Position numbers and translations under genes: made by a program. The notes beneath the pieces were generated by a model. It was not told where the DNA came from and searched no databases. It saw nothing but the letters and a program-made list of their open reading frames with translations. Shown here in pieces: positions 27,002 through 36,074 of a stretch of 64,000 nt of DNA. Every line of letters starts with the position of its first letter. The first letter of the stretch is position 1. This DNA is from Spirosoma endophyticum (lineage in GTDB: Bacteria > Bacteroidota > Bacteroidia > Cytophagales > Spirosomataceae), in the NCBI RefSeq assembly GCF_900112365.1, contig NZ_FOLQ01000004.1, forward strand, positions 248,001 through 312,000, read 5' to 3'.

Positions 27002-27043
27002 ACAAAAAGAGAGACTCCTCCATTACAGAAGAACCTCTCTTTG
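27002..27043 (-). terminator. Hairpin terminator after SusD3
   Basis: ACAAA-AGAGAG on the left pairs with CTCTCTTTGT on the right, around a partly paired loop. It lies 32 nt past the SusD3 stop, with a T-rich tract following on the minus strand. Confidence 0.7.
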
Positions 27044-27074
27044 TATAATCACAATTTGGCTGACCCTACATTTA

Positions 27075-28721
27075 TTACTTAGGGTTTTTCGTTGGCGCAC
27101 TGCCCGAAGCGGCTGCGTTGTACACCAACTCATTATCAGGCACGTCCCAATAGTCCAGGAAGTTATATTCGATAGTACCATTCGTGCTTACCTTACCTGT
27201 TTTGTCGACGATAACTGCTCCTTTACGGCCGCCACCGCTGGCAATTGGGTCAATTATACCCCAACGACGGGCATCATAGAAGGCCAGACTCCGGAAAGCC
27301 AATCCTACCCGACGCTCCCGGCGCAGTTCCTCTTTTGCCTGCGCCAGCGTTAAACCAGTACCTGTAACGGCCGCCAAACCTGCGCCCTGCGCTGTCCGAA
27401 CGGCGTCAATCGACTTCAAGCCATCCTCGATTTTACCCGTATTGATGAGCGCTTCCGCCTTCATCAACTCGTTTTCTTCGTAACTACCAGCCAGATACAA
27501 CTCGGTACCGCCTGCTGTCCGGTCGCTGAGCACGATGGCACCAGCTACTTTTTTGCCACCGTCAACCAACTGCCAGCGCGTGTTAAAAGCCTGACCACGG
27601 CTACTTTCACCAATCCAGGGGGTAGCGCGTTGCGTAAAGTTATTTTCCAGCCGTTTGTCGCCCGTTTTGAAATCCTGAATCAGGCGTTCGCTGATTTTAT
27701 ACGTAGCGCCACCCGATGGATCACCTGTCGCTTTAGCAGCTACCGTACCCGTTAGCGGGGCCAGCATATCACCGCTGGCATTCGAACGACCCGTAAATAC
27801 GTTATCAGTGGCCATAGTTCCGTCATTAACTAAAGTCAGCAATTGTGTCCACTGAGCAGCCGTCATAGCCGATGTTTTGGTGTTTACCAGCAAGTTACGG
27901 CCTTTGAGCGTATTTATACTGCGTTTCCACATAGCTGTAGTTGGTACGCCCCCTTTGCCAACCTGATTAAAGTTAGGAATGAGCAGGGTCATTACAGCCG
28001 TATAGTCGCTCGATGTACCGATAGTCGTTAGCAGTGCAGCCGCTTTATCGAGATTCGAATTAGATTCTTCGATAAGCTTTTCTTTTGCTACGTAATTTCC
28101 GTTAGTACCATTTGATGCATTGTTGATGATACCGGCATAATACATGGAGCCAATGTGCGCGTAGGCGAACCCTTTCCACCAGTAAGCCCAAGCCTGGATC
28201 GTCGCCTTTTTTGCGGCTGCATCACCTGTAAAAGCAACCTGCTCCGCTAATTCCAGTACTTTATTCATCTGGCTGTTCAGTGAATACATGTACCACCATT
28301 CGTGGAACAGCGGGTTGGCGCCCTGGTTGGCGTTAACGTTAATCTGACGAATCAGCGCAATTTGTGTATTAGGCGCATTTGGGTTCAATACCTTTGAACC
28401 GTCATCCAGAATGACATAATCAGGATTACCAATTTGATTACCAAACTGGTTGGCCGCTTCTTCACCGACTTCATCAGCCATAAGCGAATGGACGCCCATG
28501 GCACCAGACCAGAAATAGCCCGGAATACCGTCGTATAAATCGGATTTGATTTCCCGGACTCCATTTACATAAACACCACCCTGAGCAAGGTTAATAATAC
28601 CCGACTGAGTATTGGCACTGGCAACGGTTGGCTGGTTCGGATTTTTCACATCCAGCTGCTCCTTACAGGACGTAGCAAAACCCAGCAGTAAGGTCGCTAC
28701 TATTATTTGTATTTTTTTCAT
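27075..28721 (-). CDS. SusD/RagB-family lipoprotein (SusD3)
   Basis: 548 residues with lipobox FATSCKE. It is a paralog of SusD2: shared N-terminal CKEQLDVxNPNxPTV block, shared AxAYWWKGFAYAHIGSMYYAG helix, EENELMKAEALINTGKIEDGLKSIDAVR and EELRRERRVGLAFRSLAFYDARRWG, and the C-terminal EYNFLDYWDVPDNE. It would be the surface lid and binding subunit for SusC3. The spacer from SusC3 is 70 nt, longer than in the SusC2/D2 pair (21 nt). It is followed by a terminator, so the transcription unit is only SusC3-SusD3. Substrate unknown. Confidence 0.94.
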   Translation of the reverse strand: MKKIQIIVATLLLGFATSCKEQLDVKNPNQPTVASANTQSGIINLAQGGVYVNGVREIKSDLYDGIPGYFWSGAMGVHSLMADEVGEEAANQFGNQIGNPDYVILDDGSKVLNPNAPNTQIALIRQINVNANQGANPLFHEWWYMYSLNSQMNKVLELAEQVAFTGDAAAKKATIQAWAYWWKGFAYAHIGSMYYAGIINNASNGTNGNYVAKEKLIEESNSNLDKAAALLTTIGTSSDYTAVMTLLIPNFNQVGKGGVPTTAMWKRSINTLKGRNLLVNTKTSAMTAAQWTQLLTLVNDGTMATDNVFTGRSNASGDMLAPLTGTVAAKATGDPSGGATYKISERLIQDFKTGDKRLENNFTQRATPWIGESSRGQAFNTRWQLVDGGKKVAGAIVLSDRTAGGTELYLAGSYEENELMKAEALINTGKIEDGLKSIDAVRTAQGAGLAAVTGTGLTLAQAKEELRRERRVGLAFRSLAFYDARRWGIIDPIASGGGRKGAVIVDKTGKVSTNGTIEYNFLDYWDVPDNELVYNAAASGSAPTKNPK

Positions 28722-28791
28722 TGACGAATCCTTGAAGTTTAAAGTAATCGGCTGCCGCTATGTACCTAATAATCAGCAGCCAAAAACAAAT

Positions 28792-31700
28792 TTAGAAACC
28801 GATGTTCAGGCTGGCCTGGTATGAACGCAGGTTAGGCATCGTGTTGTGGTCCGTTCCCCGATCCCAGGCCGAGTTACCAGTACCCGAACTGATTTCAGGA
28901 TCATAGCCCGTATACTTGGTAGACGTCCAGAGATTACGGCCTGATAAAACCACCTGTGCCCGGCGTAGTACGGGTGCGTTCACCAGTTTGCTCAAGTCGA
29001 AGCCAATCTGCACATTACGCAGGCGGAGGAACGAAGCGTCTTCGTAGAAGTAGTCTTTCGTACCGTTAGCCGCGCGTTGTGCGTAAACACCGCGGTAAAA
29101 GGCCGTCCAGGCACCCGTTTGACCTTCGATGGTAAATGGATTGGCGTAGTCGGCATGAATACCATCGCGGTACATCCATTCTTTCGTTTGGTTATAGACG
29201 TGGCTACCATGAACCCAATCGATCTGGAACCCGAACGTCAGGAAGTTTTTGTAGGTAAAGTCATTGATGAACGACATGTTAAACTTCGGGTTCGGATCGC
29301 CAAAGCTGTATTTGTTGGCCGAGAAGAACGGCTGTTTGGTCGCTTTGTTAACCACAAATCCATTGCTGGCTACGGTGTAGAGCGATTGCTGATCCTGTGG
29401 GATGTAAAGACTCCCATTTACGTCTCTCGCATCGAGCTGATGAATACTTACGTAGCCATATAATTGCCCAATTTTTTCGCCAGCTCTCAGTACATAGTTG
29501 GTGCTCCCTGCATTCGACAGAACAACCACTTCGGCATTGTTCTTGACGGCCGTGATCTTCGATGTTTGCTTGCTAAAATTAGTGGTCAGATTCCATGAGA
29601 AATCTTTCGTACGAATAATAGACGCGTTCAACGATGCCTGGAAACCGTTCGAGGCCAGTGAGAAGGCATTATCTTTAACAGAGTTGATACCTGCCGAAGG
29701 AGCCCCATTCACGTCGAAAATAGCGTTATCGGTCGAACGATCCCAGTAACTAGCCGACAGGCGAATGCTGCTCAACCAATCAGAGCCTTTCAACGGAGTC
29801 AGGCCCAGATCAGCACCAATTTCTAGTTCTGACGACACCTCTACGTCCAGATTTGGATTTGGCTGGCTAGCTGGTGTATAGAATGAGTTGGCATTACCCA
29901 ATGTCCGGGTGTTCAATACCTGATACCGGTCAAATGGTTTTGGCTGAATACCAGCCTTACCAAAAGCTGCTCTCAATTTTAACTCGGGGAAGATGTTGGC
30001 AAGTGCACTATTCTCCCAGAATTTAAGCGCCGAAGGCCGAAAATATCCATTAGCCCGTGGAAACGTAAACGGTTTGGAACCACTACCAAATGCCGACGAA
30101 AAGTCGGTTCGGAAACCGCCCGAAATTCCGGCCAGATCACCAAAATCAATCTGCTGATTCACTAAATAACCATAGGTAATAAACGGCTCCGTATAATCCC
30201 TGAAGGTTTTGAACGTAGACGCCTGAGCCGCCGTAAATGGCTCGTAGGAAGGCAACGACAAACCATAGGTATTGTATTCGCGGGATAGCCGGTTCCGATA
30301 ATCAAAGGAAACCTGGGTTGACGTCGTAATCGGAACATTCAGTTTGAAATCCTTCTGAAAGTCGGTGGTAATGAATGCCGATGCCAGGAAGTTCTGATAC
30401 GTTGTATTCAGGCTATAATTGTCAATTTCACCTGATGCATCCGTTGCATAGTTTCCCTGGTAGTTGCTTCCCTGGTAGTATTGTACATTCCGATTACTTA
30501 CCTGATTCGGGTAAGTCGTAATGATCTCCTGGCGCGAGTAATTGATACCGTATTTAGCATCTAACATTAAGAATTGGTTGATTTTATAGTTCAGATTCAG
30601 GTTCTGAATGATATCAACTTTGTTATCCTTATTGTCCGTATAACGCTGCCAGTAGCTCGGGTTATTGTGGTTAACCCCTACCGCATCACCATAATAAATA
30701 CCCGGATTGCCATCTGGATCAAGTGCAGAGAAATCAGCAAAAGGCCGGGCGTTATTCAACGCGTAAAGAATGTTACGGTCATTCGATTTGATGGTACTCT
30801 TGGTATAAATCAGCTGAGTCGTTGAGCGGAATGTCAATCCTTTTGCCAGTTCAAAACCTAAGTTTGTACCGATGTTGGTACGTTGGTAACCGCCGTTGTT
30901 GATGATGTTACTTTCCTGCCGGTTGTTCGACGCCGATATAGAGAAGTCAAATTTATCGCGACCGCCCGACATGGCAACACTGTTGTTATAGGTGTTTGAA
31001 GGCCGGAAAAAGTACGCATAGTGGTCCTGATATTTCAGGTTCGCCGTATACGGCTTGTCGGCTTTGTTATTGACGTCGAGCGGGTTATACTGAACGTTCT
31101 CGCTGTATACTAACGTATTTGGATCGAACGTCAATGGCTTGCCCGACGTACCAATAACGTTGTTTTGCGCATCGGTGATAAACCCATTAAACTGCGATTT
31201 AGCTACACCGCCTACGTTCAGGTATTCATTACGAGTTATGCTCGATGAGATATCGACGTTTAGTTTACCTGATTTACCTTTTTTGGTAAATACCTGAATG
31301 ACACCATTAGCACCCTGCGCTCCATAGAGTGTAGCAGCAGCAGCACCCTGAACAACCTCAACGCGCTCGATGGTGTTCGGATCAATACTGCTCAATAAAC
31401 TCGTTGGGTTACTGTTGAAGTTTCCGTTCGTGTCATACGTAGATGCATCGACCTGCACACCGTCAATTAACAGAATCGGAGCCGTTCCCCGGTTGATGGT
31501 GTTGATACCACGTAGTACAATGTTCACGGGAGCACCCGGTGTACCGTTGCCACTGGAGATTTGCGCACCAGCAATTTTACCGACCAGAGCCTGATCGATA
31601 GAAGCCGTTGGCGTTTGTGGGAGATTTTTGGATGACACCGACTCAACGGCGATCCCTAGTTTACGCTTGTCGGTAGCTACCCCAACCCCCGTGACAACCA

Positions 31701-32022
31701 CTTCGGAAAGTTGACGTGAATCAGAGACTAAGCTCACGTTCATTTCAGATTCGTTCCCGATTCTGATTTCCTGTGTGGTTACTCCCACGAAGCTGAATAC
31801 TAAAACGGCACCTTTGCTGGCTGTGGGTAGCGAGATGTCATAAATACCGCCAGCATCGGTGGTCGTGCCTTTGCTTGTACCTTTTACTACAACTGATACA
31901 CCTGGCAGGGGTGATCCATCTTCTGCCGACGTGACTTTGCCGACAACTCTTCGTTCCTGCGCCCACGCCGTAGACCAGAGTGAGCATACCAATAGCATAC
32001 TCACTAATAAAATTCTCTTCAT
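28792..32022 (-). CDS. SusC/RagA-family TonB-linked transporter (SusC3)
   Basis: 1076 residues. The signal peptide MKRILLVSMLLVCSLWSTAWAQ and the following ERRVVGKVTSAEDGSPLPG are almost the same as in SusC2. Plug landmarks: EVVVTGVGVATDKRKLGIAVES, IDQALVGKIAGAQISSGNG, NIVLRGINTINRGTAPILLIDGV, AAATLYGAQGANGVIQVFTKKG. Barrel ends SYQASLNIGF. The plug region between IDGV and IERVEVVQG carries an insert (YDTNGNFNSNPTSLLSSIDP) absent from SusC2, and barrel loops differ, which suggests separate substrates after duplication. Promoter at 32066-32095. It would import material bound by SusD3 in a TonB-dependent way. Confidence 0.96.
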   Translation of the reverse strand: MKRILLVSMLLVCSLWSTAWAQERRVVGKVTSAEDGSPLPGVSVVVKGTSKGTTTDAGGIYDISLPTASKGAVLVFSFVGVTTQEIRIGNESEMNVSLVSDSRQLSEVVVTGVGVATDKRKLGIAVESVSSKNLPQTPTASIDQALVGKIAGAQISSGNGTPGAPVNIVLRGINTINRGTAPILLIDGVQVDASTYDTNGNFNSNPTSLLSSIDPNTIERVEVVQGAAAATLYGAQGANGVIQVFTKKGKSGKLNVDISSSITRNEYLNVGGVAKSQFNGFITDAQNNVIGTSGKPLTFDPNTLVYSENVQYNPLDVNNKADKPYTANLKYQDHYAYFFRPSNTYNNSVAMSGGRDKFDFSISASNNRQESNIINNGGYQRTNIGTNLGFELAKGLTFRSTTQLIYTKSTIKSNDRNILYALNNARPFADFSALDPDGNPGIYYGDAVGVNHNNPSYWQRYTDNKDNKVDIIQNLNLNYKINQFLMLDAKYGINYSRQEIITTYPNQVSNRNVQYYQGSNYQGNYATDASGEIDNYSLNTTYQNFLASAFITTDFQKDFKLNVPITTSTQVSFDYRNRLSREYNTYGLSLPSYEPFTAAQASTFKTFRDYTEPFITYGYLVNQQIDFGDLAGISGGFRTDFSSAFGSGSKPFTFPRANGYFRPSALKFWENSALANIFPELKLRAAFGKAGIQPKPFDRYQVLNTRTLGNANSFYTPASQPNPNLDVEVSSELEIGADLGLTPLKGSDWLSSIRLSASYWDRSTDNAIFDVNGAPSAGINSVKDNAFSLASNGFQASLNASIIRTKDFSWNLTTNFSKQTSKITAVKNNAEVVVLSNAGSTNYVLRAGEKIGQLYGYVSIHQLDARDVNGSLYIPQDQQSLYTVASNGFVVNKATKQPFFSANKYSFGDPNPKFNMSFINDFTYKNFLTFGFQIDWVHGSHVYNQTKEWMYRDGIHADYANPFTIEGQTGAWTAFYRGVYAQRAANGTKDYFYEDASFLRLRNVQIGFDLSKLVNAPVLRRAQVVLSGRNLWTSTKYTGYDPEISSGTGNSAWDRGTDHNTMPNLRSYQASLNIGF

Positions 32023-32065
32023 ACGTATAGTTATTGTTAGGTTAAGAAAACGAGTTTCTTTACAA

Positions 32066-32095
32066 CAAAGCTATACAATGAAAAAGTCATTACAA
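32066..32095 (-). promoter_or_regulatory. SusC3 promoter: -33 TTG, -7 TAGCTTTG
   Basis: On the minus strand TTG (32093-32095) is followed after 19 nt by TAGCTTTG (32066-32073). The same block, with one base more in the spacer, stands before SusC2. The leader to the ATG at 32022 is roughly 35 nt. Confidence 0.72.
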
Positions 32096-32402
32096 AGTTT
32101 TTATTCTAAACCATATTAGTAGCCAAATATTTCTAAAATGAACGCATCTACCTAATAATATTCTGATTTATCCGAATTGCATTTTCTCATATAAATAGAA
32201 TTATTTCAATTTAGCCCGTTTATCAAAATAATCTGTGCTTAAGTAGTTTATACTACCAGCGAATAAGTAATTCTTGTGTCCAGCCAATTCGCAAAATAAT
32301 TCAAGTTTAGCTTGTCACTATGAATATACTTCTGTCATGTTCGCATAGTAGAAATACTCAACTACTGGCCACTCATCGGTATTATTTGGAACAAAGTCGT
32401 AA

Positions 32403-32443
32403 TAGACCTATAGGAAAATGAAAGTCATTTTTCTATAGGTCTA
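32403..32443. terminator. Second hairpin downstream of the patatin gene
   Basis: Arms TAGACCTATAG (32403-32413) and CTATAGGTCTA (32433-32443) are perfect, extended by A-rich and T-rich inner stem bases. It is a probable backup terminator for the patatin gene. Confidence 0.65.
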
Positions 32444-32453
32444 CCCTTCACAA

Positions 32454-32485
32454 CAGAACGCCGGACCATGTGGCCCGGCGTTCTG
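32454..32485 (-). terminator. GC-rich terminator hairpin of the patatin gene
   Basis: CAGAACGCCGG pairs with CCGGCGTTCTG (32454-32464, 32475-32485). It lies 21 nt beyond the patatin stop on the minus strand. Confidence 0.75.
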
Positions 32486-32506
32486 CTTATTTAGCTTTAC
32501 TACGTC

Positions 32507-33286
32507 TTATGATAGTTCCGGCACAGGTCGATTGAGTGCCTTGTCAATATCAGCGCTTAGGGAACGGGTATACTGATAACCGACACGGAACAGATCCCGC
32601 GCCTTGCTGATGTCTGTCGTGCTATATTGGGCCAGTTGAGGTGGTTCGATCAATACGTTGCATTTTGAAAACCGCTCTCTTGTTTTACTCTGCACAGCCA
32701 GTACCAGACTGCGCTCGATAACTCCCCGCATCGATCGAATGGGCTTGCGCGGTCCCAACACATTGCAATGCGAACCAATCAGGAAATCGACTTTATGAGC
32801 AATGACATCAACCGGCAGATTATTTAATACGCCCCCATCCACAAACTGACGTTTATTGATGAGCATGGGTTCGAAAATTCCGGGCAAACAACAGGAGGCC
32901 AGGACGGGGCGGATTAGCTCGCCCTTCTCAAAAACAACCAACTCGCCTTCATTTAGATCAACCGCGACAACGTGCAGCGGAATTTTCAACCCCTCAAATG
33001 TGTCGTGCGGGATAAATTTTTTATACAATTCAACAATCATGTCGAGTCGTAACAGACCCATACGATTCCAGGCAGGGCGAAGGTGACGCACAAACGACGA
33101 CGATTCGATGATTTTCAAGCTCTCGTCGGGGGTGTATCCCTGGGCCAACAGCGCACCCGTAATGGCGCCGGCGCTGGTTCCAGCAATCTGGTCGAAGCTG
33201 ATCCCCATTTCCTGCAAGGCTTTGATAACACCCAGGTGAGCAATGCCTCTGGCCCCGCCACCCGATAAAACTAAACCGATTTTCAT
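32507..33286 (-). CDS. Patatin-like phospholipase (RssA/YchK type)
   Basis: 259 residues, cytoplasmic in character, with no signal peptide. Motifs: GGGARGIAHLG (oxyanion hole, about 9-19), GTSAG (36-40, nucleophile Ser38), and VDGGVLNNLPVD with the dyad Asp150. These define the patatin Ser-Asp hydrolase fold. Family members hydrolyse phospholipid or lysophospholipid acyl esters, but for the short RssA-like bacterial type the natural substrate is unclear. It is encoded on the minus strand behind the metallo-hydrolase gene (71 nt gap) and followed by two hairpins. Length is complete for the RssA class. Confidence 0.93.
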   Translation of the reverse strand: MKIGLVLSGGGARGIAHLGVIKALQEMGISFDQIAGTSAGAITGALLAQGYTPDESLKIIESSSFVRHLRPAWNRMGLLRLDMIVELYKKFIPHDTFEGLKIPLHVVAVDLNEGELVVFEKGELIRPVLASCCLPGIFEPMLINKRQFVDGGVLNNLPVDVIAHKVDFLIGSHCNVLGPRKPIRSMRGVIERSLVLAVQSKTRERFSKCNVLIEPPQLAQYSTTDISKARDLFRVGYQYTRSLSADIDKALNRPVPELS

Positions 33287-33357
33287 TACGTGATTGATAC
33301 GTTCGTTTGCACCTCAATAACGGTAAGGATAAGGATTTGGTTGTGTAGTCGACCAGG

Positions 33358-34194
33358 CTATAGAAACTCTACCAGTTTTCCTTTTTCCCTGATGCGTGGC
33401 CCTTTCTCAGTTATTTCGACGGTGGCCGCTTCCGTTACGGGATCGTGCTCGAAAACCAGAATCCAGTTTTCGTCGGCGGCTTTTGTTAAAATTCGGGCTT
33501 TCTCGTCCATTGTCAGCAAGGGACGAACATCATAACTCATAACATACGGCAAGGGCACATGCGCTGACGATGGGATCAAATCGGCCATATAAGCCACGGT
33601 CCGACCGTTGATTGTAAAAACGGGCAGGGTCATTTTTTCGGTATGTCCGTCTACATATAGCAAGTCAATTTCAGTAAATGGAAACGGACTCTCGGTCAGG
33701 AATTTCAACTGGCCGCTCTCCTGTAACGGTAGTATATTTTCCCGCAGAAACGACGCTTTTTCGCGTGAATTCGGGTTAATGGCCCAATTCCAGTGTGCCG
33801 GGTGCGTCCAATACGTAGCATTTGGAAAAACGGGCGCGAATCGATCATCGGTTCGTTTGACTGCTCCACCAACATGATCAAAGTGCAGATGAGTCAGCAA
33901 TACGTGTGTTACGTCGGTTTCCGAATAGCCCGCTTTATGGATTGAATCGAGCAACGTAGCCTCACCGTGGAGATCATAATGGCCGAAAAATTTGGCATCC
34001 TGTTTCGTGCCGATACCCGTATCGACAACCAGTACGTTACCATCCGATTCATACAGCAGACAACGCATAGCCCAGGTGCATCGATTCTGCTCGTCAGCAG
34101 GATTAAGCTTCTGCCAAAGCGGTTTGGGCACAACGCCAAACATAGCCCCACCGTCGAGTTTGAAAAGGCCAGTGTCAAGGGTCTGGAGAGTCAT
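33358..34194 (-). CDS. Metallo-beta-lactamase-fold hydrolase (lactonase-like)
   Basis: 278 residues from the ATG at 34194 (a TTG at 34212 would add six residues). The metal site THLHFDHVGG (101-110), a later His in VDGHTEKM, Asp in YMADLIPS and the final His in VFEHDP match the binuclear zinc site of MBL-fold hydrolases, in the arrangement of AHL-lactonase-like and related cytoplasmic esterases. No signal peptide is present. Substrate specificity is not deducible: acyl-homoserine lactonase, other lactonase or general esterase are all possible. It is probably co-transcribed with the patatin gene. Nothing is visible in the 237 bases upstream (34195-34431) apart from AT-rich stretches. Confidence 0.88.
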   Translation of the reverse strand: MTLQTLDTGLFKLDGGAMFGVVPKPLWQKLNPADEQNRCTWAMRCLLYESDGNVLVVDTGIGTKQDAKFFGHYDLHGEATLLDSIHKAGYSETDVTHVLLTHLHFDHVGGAVKRTDDRFAPVFPNATYWTHPAHWNWAINPNSREKASFLRENILPLQESGQLKFLTESPFPFTEIDLLYVDGHTEKMTLPVFTINGRTVAYMADLIPSSAHVPLPYVMSYDVRPLLTMDEKARILTKAADENWILVFEHDPVTEAATVEITEKGPRIREKGKLVEFL

Positions 34195-34431
34195 ACAAAC
34201 GTTTTTCGGCAAGTTAGGCTTTTATAATATGCACCCAGAAGCCAATTTCCCTTAGTTGACCAGCGGTAAGCCTGATTTGCTTGTTCGAAAAGCACCAATT
34301 TCGATTTAAAAATGAGTCTATTAGCTATACACTATCAGCCCGGCAATAGATATGAAAACGACTACAGAGCGATACGTAGTGAGAAACATTTTACAGTAAA
34401 ATCAACTGTTGGTATTCCTGACGTTATCTTA

Positions 34432-35199
34432 TCAGAGTGTAAGTCCACTAAGCATGCTCTGTAAAAGAAGAATTGAAGCGCCAACGGCTCCGGCGGTTAT
34501 AACAACGCCCAGGATAACCGTCCGACCCGGAGCCGAACGTTTCTCAACAGCATACATGGCGTCAGGCTTGCCTTTTTGCAATGACCCATACACTTTTGTG
34601 AGCTGGCCGATTCGCACCACCTCAACTTTATCGACCCAAAAAGAATGCTCAATTTGGTGAGCATCGGTCATTGTCTTATCAAATGAATAGGTCAACGATT
34701 GCCCAACCCGTAGCGGAGAATTTTCCATCGTGTAGGCGAAAACCTTCTCTTTGGTTTTGGCATGCACGATGGCGTCTTTGATCGGGAAGTCAGCAATGGC
34801 AACGTAGGTCTTTGGAGGAATTTCAGTCAGGCGATTGGCACGGGCGGTTGTCCGGTACGGCTCCGCACGCATATTTTGATAGAAATAACGAACAGTATCG
34901 GTCGGAGCTTTTCCAGGAAGTGTGGCAAGCTGGCTGTAGGCAGTTTTGTTGCCGTTACGTTCGAAAAAGCTCTTCGTCCAGTCGATGTATAGAGGTTGGT
35001 CTGTTTTATTGAACAGCAGAAAACGCATCCGGCCGCCCGCTTCCCACAGGTTATACACCGCCCTAAGGTGATCGTTTTCAACAGTAAAGTCCTTTTCAAT
35101 CAGCTTTACCTGTTCCGATTTTACGGACGCTACGTGATAAATCGAGTTCGTGCAGCTTAGCAACAGCCCAAGTGACAAAAGTGATAGAAGTTTTTTCAT
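34432..35199 (-). CDS. Uncharacterised lipoprotein, paralog of the gene at 46761
   Basis: 255 residues with a lipobox (LLLSCTN, Cys16). It aligns in order with the lipoprotein at 46761-47519: GGRMRFLLFNKTDQPLYIDW against RGQMHLTLINKLNQPLYVDW, IPPKTYVAIADFPI against IPPQTKLEKRQFVV, and PLRVGQSLTYSFDKT ... HSFWVDKV against PLTFRNYLTLSTDKD ... TKFWASDV. Unlike its paralog it ends with a hydrophobic segment (about 230-252: VILGVVITAGAVGASILLLQ), so it may also be anchored at the C-terminus. I do not recognise a named domain. The QPLYxDW block resembles the strand-rich start of proteins that measure or bind envelope ligands, but no function should be assigned. Confidence 0.75.
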   Translation of the reverse strand: MKKLLSLLSLGLLLSCTNSIYHVASVKSEQVKLIEKDFTVENDHLRAVYNLWEAGGRMRFLLFNKTDQPLYIDWTKSFFERNGNKTAYSQLATLPGKAPTDTVRYFYQNMRAEPYRTTARANRLTEIPPKTYVAIADFPIKDAIVHAKTKEKVFAYTMENSPLRVGQSLTYSFDKTMTDAHQIEHSFWVDKVEVVRIGQLTKVYGSLQKGKPDAMYAVEKRSAPGRTVILGVVITAGAVGASILLLQSMLSGLTL

Positions 35200-35281
35200 G
35201 ATACTGCTTTGGTTAAGAAGAAAATATGTAGAGGATGGGGTTATTGAAGACGCTCATTACGGAGCAATCAAATAAATTCCA

Positions 35282-35893
35282 TTATCTGTAAAGCGCAGCC
35301 TGTTTCGCCTGCTCGACAATGGTGAACTTCTGAAGTCGCTTTCGCGCGTCAACCGCTATGAGTTTCTCCCCAGCTTCGATACGTTTAGTCATAACGGCCC
35401 CTGTTGCCATACCCAAAAAGGGCATCGACGCACTAATACCGATTACGTAGAGTTCTTTTTTCGACGGAAAATCAATGAATCCTTTCGGCTTGTTATCTCT
35501 TTCGTTGAACACAACCGTGATGGCTGCCCCCGCAGCTGCCCCAATTAAAAACCCTTTGAGAAGGCTATTCTTTCGGTGTGCTGTTAGCCTCCTTATGTCG
35601 CGATACCGATACGTCCGTATTGGCAAACCCTGACCGAGCGAATCCATTGACGACAGTGTTCCGGCAGGCTGGTTCATTACTTTTTTTAAGCTGGCATGTA
35701 CTTCTTTCGTCGGCAACAGGAGAATTGTAGAATCGGTCAGGTCGTACAGAATACCAACTTCCTCTCGTGCCTGCGTGCCTAGCCTAACCTTTACTACGTA
35801 TTGTTTAGGAGAAAAATACGGTGGTTGGCCTTGTGCTATGTTGAAAAGGCTCATCCAACCAATTATGAATACGAAAGCGCGTAAGTTTTTCAT
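35282..35893 (-). CDS. Uncharacterised exported protein with two Gly/Ala-rich hydrophobic segments
   Basis: 203 residues with a signal peptide (MKNLRAFVFIIGWMSLFNIAQGQ). A beta-rich part (YVVKVRLGTQAREEVGILYDLTDSTILLLPTKEV) resembles an Sm-like or SH3-like strand set that is common before glycine-rich membrane segments. Two segments could enter a membrane: LLKGFLIGAAAGAAITVVF and YVIGISASMPFLGMATGAVM; both have glycine-zipper-like spacing. A basic C-terminus follows. It lies upstream of the 34432 lipoprotein on the same strand (82 nt gap) and downstream of the sensor gene. Function unknown; an envelope location is likely. Confidence 0.65.
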   Translation of the reverse strand: MKNLRAFVFIIGWMSLFNIAQGQPPYFSPKQYVVKVRLGTQAREEVGILYDLTDSTILLLPTKEVHASLKKVMNQPAGTLSSMDSLGQGLPIRTYRYRDIRRLTAHRKNSLLKGFLIGAAAGAAITVVFNERDNKPKGFIDFPSKKELYVIGISASMPFLGMATGAVMTKRIEAGEKLIAVDARKRLQKFTIVEQAKQAALYR

Positions 35894-36006
35894 ACGTATA
35901 AGCCGTTAAGATATCAGGCTAAATTGGCAGCTAGCTTTGGGGAGACCCAGCGTCAGTTGCCCAGCGGAGGGTTTGAGTTGAGCAACGGCGGCTTTTTACG
36001 GATGAC

Positions 36007-36050
36007 AGCAACAGCAAAAGCCCGGATTTGACCCAGGCTTTTGCGTTGCT
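36007..36050 (-). terminator. Hairpin terminator of the sensor-regulator gene
   Basis: AGCAAC-GCAAAAGCC on the left (36007-36022, one bulged base) pairs with GGCTTTTGCGTTGCT (36036-36050), 25 nt beyond the stop of the minus-strand gene at 36075. Confidence 0.7.
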
Positions 36051-36074
36051 CACCGACTTCTGATAGAATCTATT

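Larger units (their letters stand above)
26603..27074. other. AT-rich intergenic region upstream of SusC2
   Basis: 472 bases without a gene. It is clearly richer in A and T than its surroundings, most of all at 26650-26800. It contains the SusC2 promoter (26644-26674) and the SusD3 terminator (27002-27043). The first 70 bases are alignable to the SusC3 upstream region (from about 32040), including an ACGAGT(C/T)TCTTT block and the promoter; the rest is not. I see nothing else. Confidence 0.6.
32023..32506. other. AT-rich intergenic region upstream of SusC3
   Basis: 484 bases without a gene. It contains the SusC3 promoter (32066-32095) and two tandem hairpins (32403-32443, 32454-32485) behind the patatin gene. 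The middle part, 32100-32400, is AT-rich and shows no clear element. Confidence 0.6.
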
